Below the pieces are notes generated by a model that searched no databases, had not been told where the DNA came from, and saw nothing but the letters and a program-made list of their open reading frames with translations. Position numbers and translations under genes: made by a program. A DNA stretch of 64,000 nucleotides from Bacillus sanguinis (GTDB taxonomy: Bacteria > Bacillota > Bacilli > Bacillales > Bacillaceae_G): positions 61,894-125,893 of the forward strand of contig NZ_BOQB01000019.1 in assembly GCF_018332475.1 (NCBI RefSeq), in the 5' to 3' direction. Within the stretch, counting starts at the first letter, position 1; each line of letters opens with the position of its first letter. Positions 53,614 to 62,842 of the stretch are shown piece by piece.

Positions 53614-55089
53614 TTACTCTTCGTTGTTTAAACGCTCTGTAATTGCTTCTTTAGCGACTTCACGATCGTCAAAATGATGAACGTCTTTACCAATAATTTG
53701 ATACGTTTCATGACCCTTACCAGCAATAATGATGATATCTTCAGCTTTCGCGTTAGCAATTGCATGGTATATCGCTTCTTTTCTATCAATAATTACTTCA
53801 TAATTATTCCCATTTGCACCCTGTACCATATCATCTAAAATAGCCCCTGGCTCTTCACTTCTTGGATTATCTGAAGTGTAAATTGCATGAGTTGCATATT
53901 TTGTTGCAACACTTGCCATGATTGGTCTCTTTGTTCGATCTCTATCTCCGCCACAACCGACGATACAATATACATCGCCTTTTGCGAACTGTTTCGCTGT
54001 TTTTAATACATTTTCTAAGCTATCTGGTGTATGTGCATAATCAACAATAACTGTATAATTTTGCCCACCATCAACTACTTCAAAACGTCCTGGAACTCCA
54101 GCTAGTTGCTTTATCACATCAATGACCGTTTCTAAACTTACACCAGAAACAAGTCCTGCCGCTGTTGCCGCTAGTACGTTATATACATTAAATTTCCCAA
54201 TCAATTTCATCGTAACATTTACACTTTCATATGGTGTTACAAGTGTAAATGTAGTTCCACCACTCGTCATAACGATATCTTTGGCCATAATATCACTTGT
54301 TGTATCAATTCCATACGTTACAACAGTTGCCGCGGTACTTCTCATATATTCCGCAGTTACAGCGTCATCGTTATTCAGTACCGCATATTTTTCACGATTA
54401 TGATTATAACTATTGCCAAGTTGTGCAAATAGCAACCCTTTTGCATGTTTATATTCTTCCATCGTTTTATGATAGTCTAAATGATCTTGTGTTAAATTTG
54501 TAAACACTGCTACATCGTAATCACATCCGTGTACACGACCAAGATCTAAAGCATGTGACGAAACCTCCATTACTGTACTATCTACACCGTGTTCAACCAT
54601 TTTTGAAAACGTCTGTTGAAGTGTTAGTGCATCTGGTGTTGTATTTTTCACCTCAAATGTTTCATCACCGATTTTCATATTAATCGTTCCAATTAGCCCC
54701 GTTTTATGACCATGTGCGCGCATAATCTCATCCATAATATGCGATGTTGTTGTCTTTCCATTTGTACCTGTAATTCCGATTAAATGTAACTTGTGTGTTG
54801 GTTGACCATAAAAATAATCAGCTAAAACCGCTAACGAACGAAAAGTGTTTTTCACAAGTACAACTGGAACGTCAACATCAATTGGTCTTTCCGCAACAAT
54901 AGCAGCCGCTCCTTGTGCCGCTGCTCGCTTAGCAAAATCATGGCTATCAACCGTATACCCTTTCATACATACAAATAAGCTTCCCTCTTTCACTTTACGT
55001 GAATCAGCTTCTATAGATGTGATTTCTGGATTTTCTTTTGGAACAACTGGAAAATCATGCAAACATGATACAAGTGTATGCAACTTCAT
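53614..55089 (-). CDS. murE: UDP-N-acetylmuramoyl-L-alanyl-D-glutamate--2,6-diaminopimelate ligase
   Basis: Adds the third amino acid to the peptidoglycan stem peptide. The 491-residue Mur ligase has the P-loop [13 protein letters not shown] (near 110), and near residue 405 the DNPR motif, which marks specificity for meso-diaminopimelate (lysine enzymes differ). The ATG overlaps the stop of an 18-codon upstream ORF. The leader upstream is unusual and is described separately. AGAGAGGG precedes the start. Confidence 0.97.
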   Translation of the reverse strand: MKLHTLVSCLHDFPVVPKENPEITSIEADSRKVKEGSLFVCMKGYTVDSHDFAKRAAAQGAAAIVAERPIDVDVPVVLVKNTFRSLAVLADYFYGQPTHKLHLIGITGTNGKTTTSHIMDEIMRAHGHKTGLIGTINMKIGDETFEVKNTTPDALTLQQTFSKMVEHGVDSTVMEVSSHALDLGRVHGCDYDVAVFTNLTQDHLDYHKTMEEYKHAKGLLFAQLGNSYNHNREKYAVLNNDDAVTAEYMRSTAATVVTYGIDTTSDIMAKDIVMTSGGTTFTLVTPYESVNVTMKLIGKFNVYNVLAATAAGLVSGVSLETVIDVIKQLAGVPGRFEVVDGGQNYTVIVDYAHTPDSLENVLKTAKQFAKGDVYCIVGCGGDRDRTKRPIMASVATKYATHAIYTSDNPRSEEPGAILDDMVQGANGNNYEVIIDRKEAIYHAIANAKAEDIIIIAGKGHETYQIIGKDVHHFDDREVAKEAITERLNNEE

Positions 55090-55142
55090 TTCACTAAACC
55101 CTCTCTACATTGTGTATTTATCTCTTCTTTAATAAGCAACAC
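55086..55142 (-). CDS. Candidate 18-codon leader ORF translationally coupled to murE
   Basis: A GTG start (or TTG at the next codon) follows TAGGAGGT; it reads [18 protein letters not shown] and stops at TGA, which overlaps the murE ATG (ATGA). The ribosome site is one arm of a strong hairpin (55136-55177). It could be a leader peptide, or the site may only serve to load ribosomes that restart at murE. The predicted peptide has no known family. Whether it is translated cannot be shown from sequence. Confidence 0.45.
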   Translation of the reverse strand: MLLIKEEINTQCREGLVK

Positions 55143-55177
55143 GTTACCTCCTAATTATGTAAAATAGGAGGTACGTG
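55136..55177 (-). promoter_or_regulatory. Ribosome-site-sequestering hairpin in the murE leader
   Basis: On the minus strand ACCTCCTA and TAGGAGGT pair over 8 bp with a 5-bp extension (CACGT with ACGTG, one bulged base) and an 11-base loop. The SD AGGAGG is fully within the stem. No U-run follows, so it is not a terminator. A sigma-A-type promoter (TTGAGA at 55231-55226, 16-base spacer, TATAAA at 55209-55204 on the minus strand) would start transcription near 55198, giving a leader of about 110 bases. Confidence 0.6.
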
Positions 55178-55297
55178 CTACTGTCGTCTAATAAATAGAC
55201 TTATTTATAATTGAAACTCTTACGGTCTCAAATTAAGTAACTCTTCTATAAAGAACTCACTTCCACCAATTGTACCATAAAACGTACTAGGTTACCT

Positions 55298-57214
55298 TTA
55301 ATTCCCGAAGTAAATTCTAATTTTTGAGCCCTCTTTCACTTTAGCTCCTGCTTCTGGGGATTGTTTAATAACTTTCTCTCCGTCTCCACTTATATCAAGC
55401 TTCAAATCGACGAGTTGCGTCTGTAAATCTTTCTTTTTCATACCAATTAAATTCGGAACTTCCACAGTTGGTATATCGCCCCATTTATATTCTCTCTCAA
55501 CTTGTTCTGTTCTCGGTTTCACACCCATAACAGGAAGTGCATCACGAAGGATGTTCCCAACAATTGGAGCAGCTACTACTCCCCCAAATTGCGTTACACC
55601 TTTCGGATTATCAACAGCAACATAGACAACAATTTCCGGATCATCCGCTGGAGCAAAACCGATAAAAGATACTATATAATTATTCTCTAAATATTTACCA
55701 TCTTTCACTTTTTGAGCCGTACCTGTTTTTCCACCTACACGATACCCATCAATGAAAGCACCTTTACCAGATCCCTTTGCTACAACATTCTCTAATGCAT
55801 ACCGAACTTTTTCTGAAGTTTCCTTGGAAATAACTTTTCTTTTTTCCACAGGTGTCTTTTTACTTACAACTTTATCATTTTTTGGATCAATAAATTCCTT
55901 AGCTATATATGGTTGATACAACGTCCCACCATTTACAGCCGCTGCTACTGCTGCTACTTGTTGAATCGGTGTTACAGAAACTCCTTGACCAAATGAAGTA
56001 GTTGCTTGCTCGACTGGACCAACTTTATCTAAATTAAATAAAATCCCACTACCTTCACCTTGCAAATCAATTCCTGTTTTCTGTCCAAAGCCGAAATTAC
56101 GAATGTATTTAAACAATCGGTCTTTACCAAGACGATCACCAAGTTCAATAAATCCTGGGTTACATGAGTTTTGAACTACTTCTAAAAACGTTTGGCTACC
56201 GTGGCCTCCAGCTTTCCAGCATTTCAATCGAGCTCCACCCACTTCAGCTGCTCCATCATCATAAAACGTATCTTTCTCTAAGTCTACTAAATTTTCATTC
56301 AAGGCTGCTGCTAACGTAATGATCTTAAATGTTGAACCAGGCTCATACGTACTCCATACTGGTAAATTTCTATTATACACTTCTGGAGAAACACTTTGAA
56401 AATCTGCTGGATCAAAGCTCGGCCGACTCGACATGCCTAAAATTTCACCATTTTTCGGATTCATCGCAATCGCAATCATACCATCTGGACTATATGTCGA
56501 TTCTGCAATGTTCATTTCTCTTTCCATAATTCTCGTAATACGTGCATCAATGGTTAAACCTAAATTCAAACCAGCTTCTGGCTTTTTGAAATCATCGCCA
56601 ATATTAGGCATCCTTTGTCCTTTTGCATCTGCAAAAAAACGCACATGACCTTTATCACCATTTAATTCTTTATCATAATATTTTTCTAGTCCCATAAGAC
56701 CTTGGTTATCACTACCTGCAAACCCTAATACGTGTGATAAAAAGTTACCAAATGGATAGTACCGGATAGAGTCCTCTGCGATATAAACACCTTTCAAACT
56801 TAATCCTCGTACCTCTTTCGCTTTATCATGTGATATTTTTCTGCCGCCTTTATCTAACCTTACAATCGATTCTTTTTTTGTAATCCGCTTATAAACCTCA
56901 TCTTTTTCCACACCTAATACTGCAGCTAACTTCTCTGCAGTCTCTGCTGGTTTTTCAATTTGCCTCGGTACAACAAAGACAGTTGGGGCACTTTTATTCG
57001 TAGCAAGTTCCACACCATTTCGGTCTAAAATTTTCCCACGTTCAGGTTCAAAAGTAATATTACGACTCCATGAATCCTTCGCACGATCCGTTAACATATT
57101 ACCAAGAAAAAATTGCACATATCCAAGACGAATATCGATGATAGTGAAAATAAGTATACCTGATATGAGTATAAAAATAAGTCGTTTTCTAACTGTTACA
57201 TTTGATACACGCAT
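55298..57214 (-). CDS. spoVD: Stage V sporulation protein D, cortex-specific transpeptidase
   Basis: Class B penicillin-binding protein that crosslinks the spore cortex, working with SpoVE. The 638-residue protein has an N-terminal membrane anchor (residues 10-30), a dimer domain, transpeptidase motifs STFK (active Ser near 295), SCN (near 351) and KTGT (near 490), and one C-terminal PASTA domain (about 580-638). Two cysteines 19 residues apart (KCWK and NSCN) match the B. subtilis pair that forms a disulfide reduced by StoA. GGGAGG is in the loop of a hairpin just before the start. Confidence 0.96.
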   Translation of the reverse strand: MRVSNVTVRKRLIFILISGILIFTIIDIRLGYVQFFLGNMLTDRAKDSWSRNITFEPERGKILDRNGVELATNKSAPTVFVVPRQIEKPAETAEKLAAVLGVEKDEVYKRITKKESIVRLDKGGRKISHDKAKEVRGLSLKGVYIAEDSIRYYPFGNFLSHVLGFAGSDNQGLMGLEKYYDKELNGDKGHVRFFADAKGQRMPNIGDDFKKPEAGLNLGLTIDARITRIMEREMNIAESTYSPDGMIAIAMNPKNGEILGMSSRPSFDPADFQSVSPEVYNRNLPVWSTYEPGSTFKIITLAAALNENLVDLEKDTFYDDGAAEVGGARLKCWKAGGHGSQTFLEVVQNSCNPGFIELGDRLGKDRLFKYIRNFGFGQKTGIDLQGEGSGILFNLDKVGPVEQATTSFGQGVSVTPIQQVAAVAAAVNGGTLYQPYIAKEFIDPKNDKVVSKKTPVEKRKVISKETSEKVRYALENVVAKGSGKGAFIDGYRVGGKTGTAQKVKDGKYLENNYIVSFIGFAPADDPEIVVYVAVDNPKGVTQFGGVVAAPIVGNILRDALPVMGVKPRTEQVEREYKWGDIPTVEVPNLIGMKKKDLQTQLVDLKLDISGDGEKVIKQSPEAGAKVKEGSKIRIYFGN

Positions 57215-57254
57215 ATTGGAACAAGCCTCCCTTACGCCTAGCTTGTTCCAATAT
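57213..57254 (-). promoter_or_regulatory. Perfect 14-bp hairpin presenting the spoVD ribosome site in its loop
   Basis: The arms ATATTGGAACAAGC (57213-57226) and GCTTGTTCCAATAT (57241-57254) pair perfectly around a 14-base loop that holds AAGGGAG. The 3' arm ends in the AU of the spoVD start codon. A candidate sigma-E -10 (CATATATT, 57257-57250 on the minus strand) overlaps the 5' arm. Confidence 0.8.
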
Positions 57255-57295
57255 ATGCTTGTACTTATTTAATTAGAACTTCTTCTCTTTTACCA

Positions 57296-59446
57296 TTACG
57301 GTTTTTCTGCTTCTTGTTGTGGTTCAAGTGGCGGTACAAGTGTTACACCTAACTCTGTACCAGGTTGCAACAATGTTCCTTCTGCCACACTTTGTTCAGT
57401 TACGTATCCGGTACCAGTAGGTTTTAAGTTAAGCTTTAATGTTTTTGCTAAATTCATAACATCACGCAGTGCCCAACCTTGTATATTTGGCATTGTAGGT
57501 TTATCTCCTACTAAGAAGACTCGATCACCTTTTAATGTTTGCTCAGTTGCTTTTGGCACTTGCTGCTGCACTTTCCCTTCACCTAATACGATTGGACGAA
57601 GTTTTGCTTTATCAATTTCTTTTTTCGCTTCTTCCATCGTTTTCCCGGTTACTTCTGGAACGACAGTTTGTTGTTCTTTTACATATTTTTTTGGATCTTT
57701 TATTTCATTTGGCTTAATCTTTAAATACTCTAAACTATTTTTGGTTACATATTTAAAAACATCAGCTAAAGGCTGTGCGCCATTCTCATCATCTTTCAAT
57801 TTCGGCTTTTTTACAGCTACATACACAACAAGTTGCGGATCGTCCATAGGTGCCATCCCTAAGAATGAGAATATATAATTCTCTCTTCCCGTCATATAGC
57901 CACCTTTTCCATCCGGAATTTGTGCTGTCCCTGTTTTACCACCAACAGAATATCCATCGACTTTATAAGCAGTTCCTGTTCCTTTCGGCGATGTAACAAC
58001 GCGCTCTAATAACTGTCTTACTTGCGCTGCTGTTTCTTTTGTAACAGGTTTTCCCACTTCTTCTGGCTTATGTTCTAATTTTACTTCCCCTGTTATTGGA
58101 TCTACAATTTTGTCAATTGTATAAGGCTTCATCATTTTTCCATCATTTGCAATAGCAGTTGCAGCTTGCACAAGCTGAATTGGTGTTACAGTAGAACCTT
58201 GTCCAAAAGCTGTTGTTACTTGCTGTATTTGTTGATCGAATATAATTGTATTTGACCCTTCACCAGGTAAATCAATGTTCGTTTTTTCATCTAATCCAAA
58301 ACTATGAATATATTTTCGGAAACGTTCTGGGCCAAGTTTTTGATCCCCTAAAATTGCAAACGCTACGTTGGAAGAGCGCTCTACCCCTTCATCAAATGTG
58401 ATAGATCCCCATCCAGCGCCGCCGTTATGATCTTTTATTTTTCGGTTTCCGACTTGGTATGTACCAGACTGATAATAATCTTGGCCTTTATACACACCTT
58501 CATTAATGGCTGCTGCTAGCGTGAAAATTTTCATTGTTGATCCAGGTTCAAATGCATTTGCAATTGCGTCATTGAAAAAATATTTAATTTGACGACTATT
58601 TGGATCATAACTAGGTTTACTAGACATCGCTAATATTTTCCCTGTTTTTGGATCCGCAACAATTCCTATTAAGCTTTCTGGTTCATAATGCTTACTCGCA
58701 GCTTTCATCGCATCTTCTAAATAACTTTGAATACGTTGATCTATCGTTAAATACGCGTTATCGCCGTTTTTAGGTGCCTCTACATTCACTTTTCCACCGT
58801 CAAGAGACACACCTTTACGATCGCCTGTATAAGCTACTTTTCCGTTAGAAGCACTTAAATACTTATCTAAACTTTTTTCTAAACCAAATTGTCCTACCGA
58901 AGTTCCTTCTTCATTCGGTTTAGCATGACCTATAACATAAGATGCAAAATCACCGTTCGGATACACTCTTGCATTTTCAGTAATAAAGGATATGCCTGGC
59001 AATTTCAATGCTTCGATTTGTTCCTTCTGTTCTTTCGTCAAATCTTTACCTAGCGTTCCAAATTCAACTTGACTTTTATCTTTTTTATTTAATGTAGCTA
59101 AAATCTTCTCTTCATCTTTTCCGAGCACTCCCGCAATTTTCTTTGCAGTATCCTCTTTATTCTCAACCTGATTCGCACCTTTTAATTCTGCTACAAGTTT
59201 ATAAGAGTTTGCATCTTGCGCTAATACATGGCCGTTTTGATCATAAATCGTCCCGCGATTTGCTTCGAGAACTCCTGTTTTACTATGTTTTTGCTGAGCG
59301 AGTTTATCCAAATCCTGATTATGCACTGTTCCTGTTACTTGTATGTAAAAAAATCGGGCTAATAACAGCAAAAAGAGCAGGAGGAATAAAATCATAAAAT
59401 ACCCTGCTCCCTTATTGGTATGAAATTTAGTCATATTTCTCTTCAT
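57296..59446 (-). CDS. pbpB: Penicillin-binding protein 2B (division transpeptidase)
   Basis: Class B PBP essential for septal peptidoglycan crosslinking, with FtsW. The 716-residue protein has an N-terminal membrane anchor (about 15-37), a dimerisation domain, the transpeptidase domain with STMK (near 310), SSN (near 365) and KTGT (near 510), and two C-terminal PASTA domains (about 580-700). The ATG used is the first of two; one four codons later is also possible. 22 bases after ftsL. Confidence 0.97.
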   Translation of the reverse strand: MKRNMTKFHTNKGAGYFMILFLLLFLLLLARFFYIQVTGTVHNQDLDKLAQQKHSKTGVLEANRGTIYDQNGHVLAQDANSYKLVAELKGANQVENKEDTAKKIAGVLGKDEEKILATLNKKDKSQVEFGTLGKDLTKEQKEQIEALKLPGISFITENARVYPNGDFASYVIGHAKPNEEGTSVGQFGLEKSLDKYLSASNGKVAYTGDRKGVSLDGGKVNVEAPKNGDNAYLTIDQRIQSYLEDAMKAASKHYEPESLIGIVADPKTGKILAMSSKPSYDPNSRQIKYFFNDAIANAFEPGSTMKIFTLAAAINEGVYKGQDYYQSGTYQVGNRKIKDHNGGAGWGSITFDEGVERSSNVAFAILGDQKLGPERFRKYIHSFGLDEKTNIDLPGEGSNTIIFDQQIQQVTTAFGQGSTVTPIQLVQAATAIANDGKMMKPYTIDKIVDPITGEVKLEHKPEEVGKPVTKETAAQVRQLLERVVTSPKGTGTAYKVDGYSVGGKTGTAQIPDGKGGYMTGRENYIFSFLGMAPMDDPQLVVYVAVKKPKLKDDENGAQPLADVFKYVTKNSLEYLKIKPNEIKDPKKYVKEQQTVVPEVTGKTMEEAKKEIDKAKLRPIVLGEGKVQQQVPKATEQTLKGDRVFLVGDKPTMPNIQGWALRDVMNLAKTLKLNLKPTGTGYVTEQSVAEGTLLQPGTELGVTLVPPLEPQQEAEKP

Positions 59447-59467
59447 TTTCCCTTCACACCTATTGCC

Positions 59468-59830
59468 TTATTTGAGGCCCTTCACATTATTCGCATTAAT
59501 TTCTAGCCCGTGTTTTTTTGCAACTTCAGAGATTCGTTCATAACGACTTAACTTCTCTACTTCAGCCTGTAACTCTTGATTTTCTTTTTGCTGCTGTACA
59601 ATTTTTTGTTCTATCGTCGCAGCTTCTACGTTAACTTGATAAAGGCCTGCTTTATTTCCAATAAACGCTACACAGGCATACAATAAAAAGCCAATAAATG
59701 CTACATACAACAGTTTTTCGATTCTTGTAATCTTCGCTTTAGCTTTTGGCTGAACCATCTGCTGTGGGGGCGTTTGAATCTGTACCTCTTCTTGCGCTTG
59801 TTGTTTGTACTTTACAGCTAAGTTACTCAT
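59468..59830 (-). CDS. ftsL: Cell-division protein FtsL
   Basis: Short bitopic protein of the divisome that forms a coiled coil with DivIC. The 120-residue protein has a Gln/Pro-rich cytoplasmic tail, one membrane helix (LYVAFIGFLLYACVAFI, about 42-58) and a coiled coil (VEAATIEQKIVQQQKENQELQ). Sequence identity is usually low in the family, and position between rsmH and pbpB supports the call. Confidence 0.93.
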   Translation of the reverse strand: MSNLAVKYKQQAQEEVQIQTPPQQMVQPKAKAKITRIEKLLYVAFIGFLLYACVAFIGNKAGLYQVNVEAATIEQKIVQQQKENQELQAEVEKLSRYERISEVAKKHGLEINANNVKGLK

Positions 59831-59845
59831 ACCTCTCTCCCCTTT

Positions 59846-60778
59846 TTATCGTTTTTCAGCGATTCTCAATTTCGCAGAACGCGCTCGATTATTTTCTTCT
59901 AACTCTATATCAGAAGGTAAAATCGGTTTTCTTGTAATAAGCTTTAATTTCGGCTTAAATTCATCAGGAATAATTGGTAATCCTGGCGGCAATTGTGGCG
60001 TTGTACTGTTTCGCTTAAACGTCGTTTTACAAATACGGTCTTCTAAAGAATGGAATGTTATAACACTAACTCTTCCGCCTGGCTTGACCATCTCAATTGC
60101 AGATTCCAACGCTTCTTCAAATACTTTCAATTCATCATTTACAGCAATACGGATTGCTTGGAACACTCGCTTCGCAGGATGTCCACCTGTTCTACGAGCA
60201 GGAGCTGGAATACCTTCTTTAATTAGTTCTACTAATTCTGCTGTCGTTTCAATAGCTTTATTCTCACGATACGCTTCAATTTTCCTAGCTATTTGTTTTG
60301 AAAATTTCTCTTCACCATACTGGAAGAAAATCCTTACAAGTTGCTCATATGACCAGCTATTTACAACATCATATGCTGTTAAGGGAGCATCTTGATCCAT
60401 TCGCATATCTAGCGGTGCATCATGATGATAACTAAAGCCACGCTCCGGTGTATCTAATTGTGGGGATGAAACACCTAAATCAAATAAAATACCGTCTACT
60501 TCTGTTATACCTAATTCCTGTAGTTTTTCAGATAAATAACGGAAATTACTTTTTACTGTTATGAACTGCTCACCGTATGAAGCGAATTTTTCTTTCGCAT
60601 TTTGAATCGCTATCTCATCTTGATCAAACGCGATTAACTTTCCGCCTTCAGTTAATTGGGATAATAAATAAGAACTATGTCCTCCTCCCCCCAGTGTACA
60701 ATCTACATATGTACCACCTGGCTTTATATCTAAGCCGTCTACTGTTTCCTTTAAAAGCACTGTTACGTGTTTAAACAT
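59846..60778 (-). CDS. rsmH: 16S rRNA (cytosine-N4) methyltransferase RsmH
   Basis: Methylates N4 of C1402 in 16S rRNA. The 310-residue protein has the SAM-binding [12 protein letters not shown] (near 24-35), the family motif [13 protein letters not shown] (near 99) and the conserved [16 protein letters not shown] (near 117). First gene of the division cluster here; normally preceded by mraZ, which is not seen. Also called mraW. Confidence 0.98.
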   Translation of the reverse strand: MFKHVTVLLKETVDGLDIKPGGTYVDCTLGGGGHSSYLLSQLTEGGKLIAFDQDEIAIQNAKEKFASYGEQFITVKSNFRYLSEKLQELGITEVDGILFDLGVSSPQLDTPERGFSYHHDAPLDMRMDQDAPLTAYDVVNSWSYEQLVRIFFQYGEEKFSKQIARKIEAYRENKAIETTAELVELIKEGIPAPARRTGGHPAKRVFQAIRIAVNDELKVFEEALESAIEMVKPGGRVSVITFHSLEDRICKTTFKRNSTTPQLPPGLPIIPDEFKPKLKLITRKPILPSDIELEENNRARSAKLRIAEKR

Positions 60779-61146
60779 TGTTGCACCTACTCTTTTTCCA
60801 ATTAATTATGTTGAATGCATCTCCTTCTCTAAACGCACATTTCACGATTAGAGAACAAAATACTATGAAAGAACGACTCATTTAACTTGCCTACAAAGGC
60901 AGCATACTATACAAATCGCTATTTTCTTTTATTATATACTAAATTTTATCATCTTTTGCGGGAATTTAAATAAAAAACTGTCGAAAAAGATAATAATACG
61001 TTTACATTTTGTGCTATTTTGTCATATATTTAAGTATCCTGCATAATTACGATATCCACTATTTCGAAATTAATAATTCAGAAAAATTTCACTTCACAGT
61101 AAATTCAACGGAACAAAAATAAAATCCTGCTCCTAAGAGCAAGATT
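60779..61146. other. Gene-free gap between bshC and rsmH, without mraZ
   Basis: No coding region is visible. On the minus strand a TATAAT (60936-60931) is the best -10 for the rsmH transcript, about 150 bases before its start, and a perfect Spo0A-box (TTCGACA, 60985-60979) is about 45 bases upstream of it. The bshC terminator takes the last 26 bases. mraZ (about 430 bases) would not fit. Confidence 0.6.
61121..61146 (-). terminator. Intrinsic terminator after bshC
   Basis: AATCTTGCTC and GAGCAGGATT pair (10 bp, one G-U) with a 4-base loop, then TTTATTTTT on the minus strand. It marks the end of the panE-bshC unit. Confidence 0.85.
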
Positions 61147-62763
61147 CTATAGTTTTATAACATGATGTTTTCCGTCCCAAGAAAACGGGTTTTCCATTAC
61201 ACGATCAACGAAATCCAAACCGAACTGATTTAAATAGTAACATACATTCCACACACGCTCTTGCGGCACCCCTAATGGACGAAGCGCAAATTGTATGCGA
61301 CGGAATTTATTTAGCTGCACTTCATGTTTTTTCTCAACATTTCTTTTCAACATTCTTTCCAACAGTTCAATTTGTTCATTAACTTTGAATTCATTTTTCC
61401 CTGCAAACGTACTTAATCCTGGATCTATTTTCTTCACAAACTGTTGTAATGACATATGAATATCAAGTATTTCTTTTTTCGCCTCTACAAATCGATCATC
61501 TATCGGTTCCTCTATTTGGTTAGATAACCAGTTTTCACGCAGCGTATCTACGTTATTTAAAAACGGGTCACTCTCTTGCAATTGTAAATCGCATAAATCT
61601 GTCGCTATATCCCTCTCTATATAAGTGATTGTAATACGCGGAACGACAGGCGGCATTCGGAAACCGATAGTATGGAAGACTTGTTGCAATTCACTCCAGT
61701 AAGCTAATTCCCCTGGCCCCCCAATAAACGCAAGCGTAGGAAATACATACTCTTGCATAATAGGGCGCGTTACAACATTATTACTAAAGCGTTCAGGACT
61801 TCTTTCCATCTCTTCCATCAATTCCTCATATGAAAAGGAATACGCTCCATCCTTTCCAACAAACTTCCCTTGATTGTCTTCAAGTAACACTCGCTCGTTA
61901 TCGATTTCCATAAATATATGTACTGCATTAGACTTTGTTTCAATAATCGGTTTATATCCTAATTTTTTAATTACTTCCTGTTGATTATGAAGCCCCTCTT
62001 GCACTTCTTTATACTTACTTATAATTTGTTTGAAAAACGGCACTTCTAATTTTCTTAATTCAGGATGATGCGAATCAACAAGAATCAAACCAGAATTCAC
62101 GAACATTTTCATAATAAGATGACCAAAGAAATCTACATACGTATTCGATTTCTCCAAAGAATCATCAATAAATTGCAGTACATCCTTTGTAAAATTCGTT
62201 TCAGGGTATGTTTTAAAAATTTCTTCAATCCACTTTCTACAGTCTTCCAAAGAAAGCTCAGACTCTGAAGCACTCGCCTTTTTCGGATTACGATCATGAA
62301 AAATAGTCTTTTTTATTTTTTTATTCTTCGTTACAAAAGTATGATTAATTTCATCCATATCATGGTCTTCACCAGCAATCCAGAAAACAGGAACGACTTT
62401 AACACCTAAACTTTCTTCCTTTTCCCTCGCAAGCTGTAAAACTGAAATGATTTTATGAATTGTATACAGTGGTCCAGTTAATAACCCAGCTTGTTGTCCA
62501 GCTATGACAACATATGTATTTTCATCTCCAAGCGCTTTTACATTTTGAATCGTAGCTTCTCCCGCTTGTAATTTTGTATTATATTCTAATAAATGCGCTA
62601 CTAAATCTTGGCGGAAAAACTCCCTCTCACGCAAATCGTGTACACGCTGTTTAAAAGCATCTTCTGTTAACATATAGTCAAAACATGACTGTATCTCTTT
62701 TTTACCGTTCATATAGTCCGCTACAACGCCTTGTTGCGGAACAGAGATTTCTTTTATCTCCAT
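61147..62763 (-). CDS. bshC: Putative cysteine ligase BshC (bacillithiol synthesis)
   Basis: Last step of bacillithiol synthesis: adds cysteine to glucosaminyl-malate. The 538-residue protein has a Rossmann-like core with VIAGQQAGLLTGPLYTI (near 95), WIAGEDHDMDEI (near 130) and a long C-terminal coiled coil. Bacillithiol is the main low-molecular thiol of Bacillus and Staphylococcus. I chose the ATG at 62763, preceded by AAAGGAAG; upstream in-frame codons have no ribosome site. It is 79 bases after panE. Confidence 0.96.
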   Translation of the reverse strand: MEIKEISVPQQGVVADYMNGKKEIQSCFDYMLTEDAFKQRVHDLREREFFRQDLVAHLLEYNTKLQAGEATIQNVKALGDENTYVVIAGQQAGLLTGPLYTIHKIISVLQLAREKEESLGVKVVPVFWIAGEDHDMDEINHTFVTKNKKIKKTIFHDRNPKKASASESELSLEDCRKWIEEIFKTYPETNFTKDVLQFIDDSLEKSNTYVDFFGHLIMKMFVNSGLILVDSHHPELRKLEVPFFKQIISKYKEVQEGLHNQQEVIKKLGYKPIIETKSNAVHIFMEIDNERVLLEDNQGKFVGKDGAYSFSYEELMEEMERSPERFSNNVVTRPIMQEYVFPTLAFIGGPGELAYWSELQQVFHTIGFRMPPVVPRITITYIERDIATDLCDLQLQESDPFLNNVDTLRENWLSNQIEEPIDDRFVEAKKEILDIHMSLQQFVKKIDPGLSTFAGKNEFKVNEQIELLERMLKRNVEKKHEVQLNKFRRIQFALRPLGVPQERVWNVCYYLNQFGLDFVDRVMENPFSWDGKHHVIKL

Positions 62764-62842
62764 ATAATTCTTCCTTTCGTATCCTGTTCTCTCACCAATC
62801 CACATTGTAGTCAATGTTGCACGTAAAAGCAAAGAATTACAC

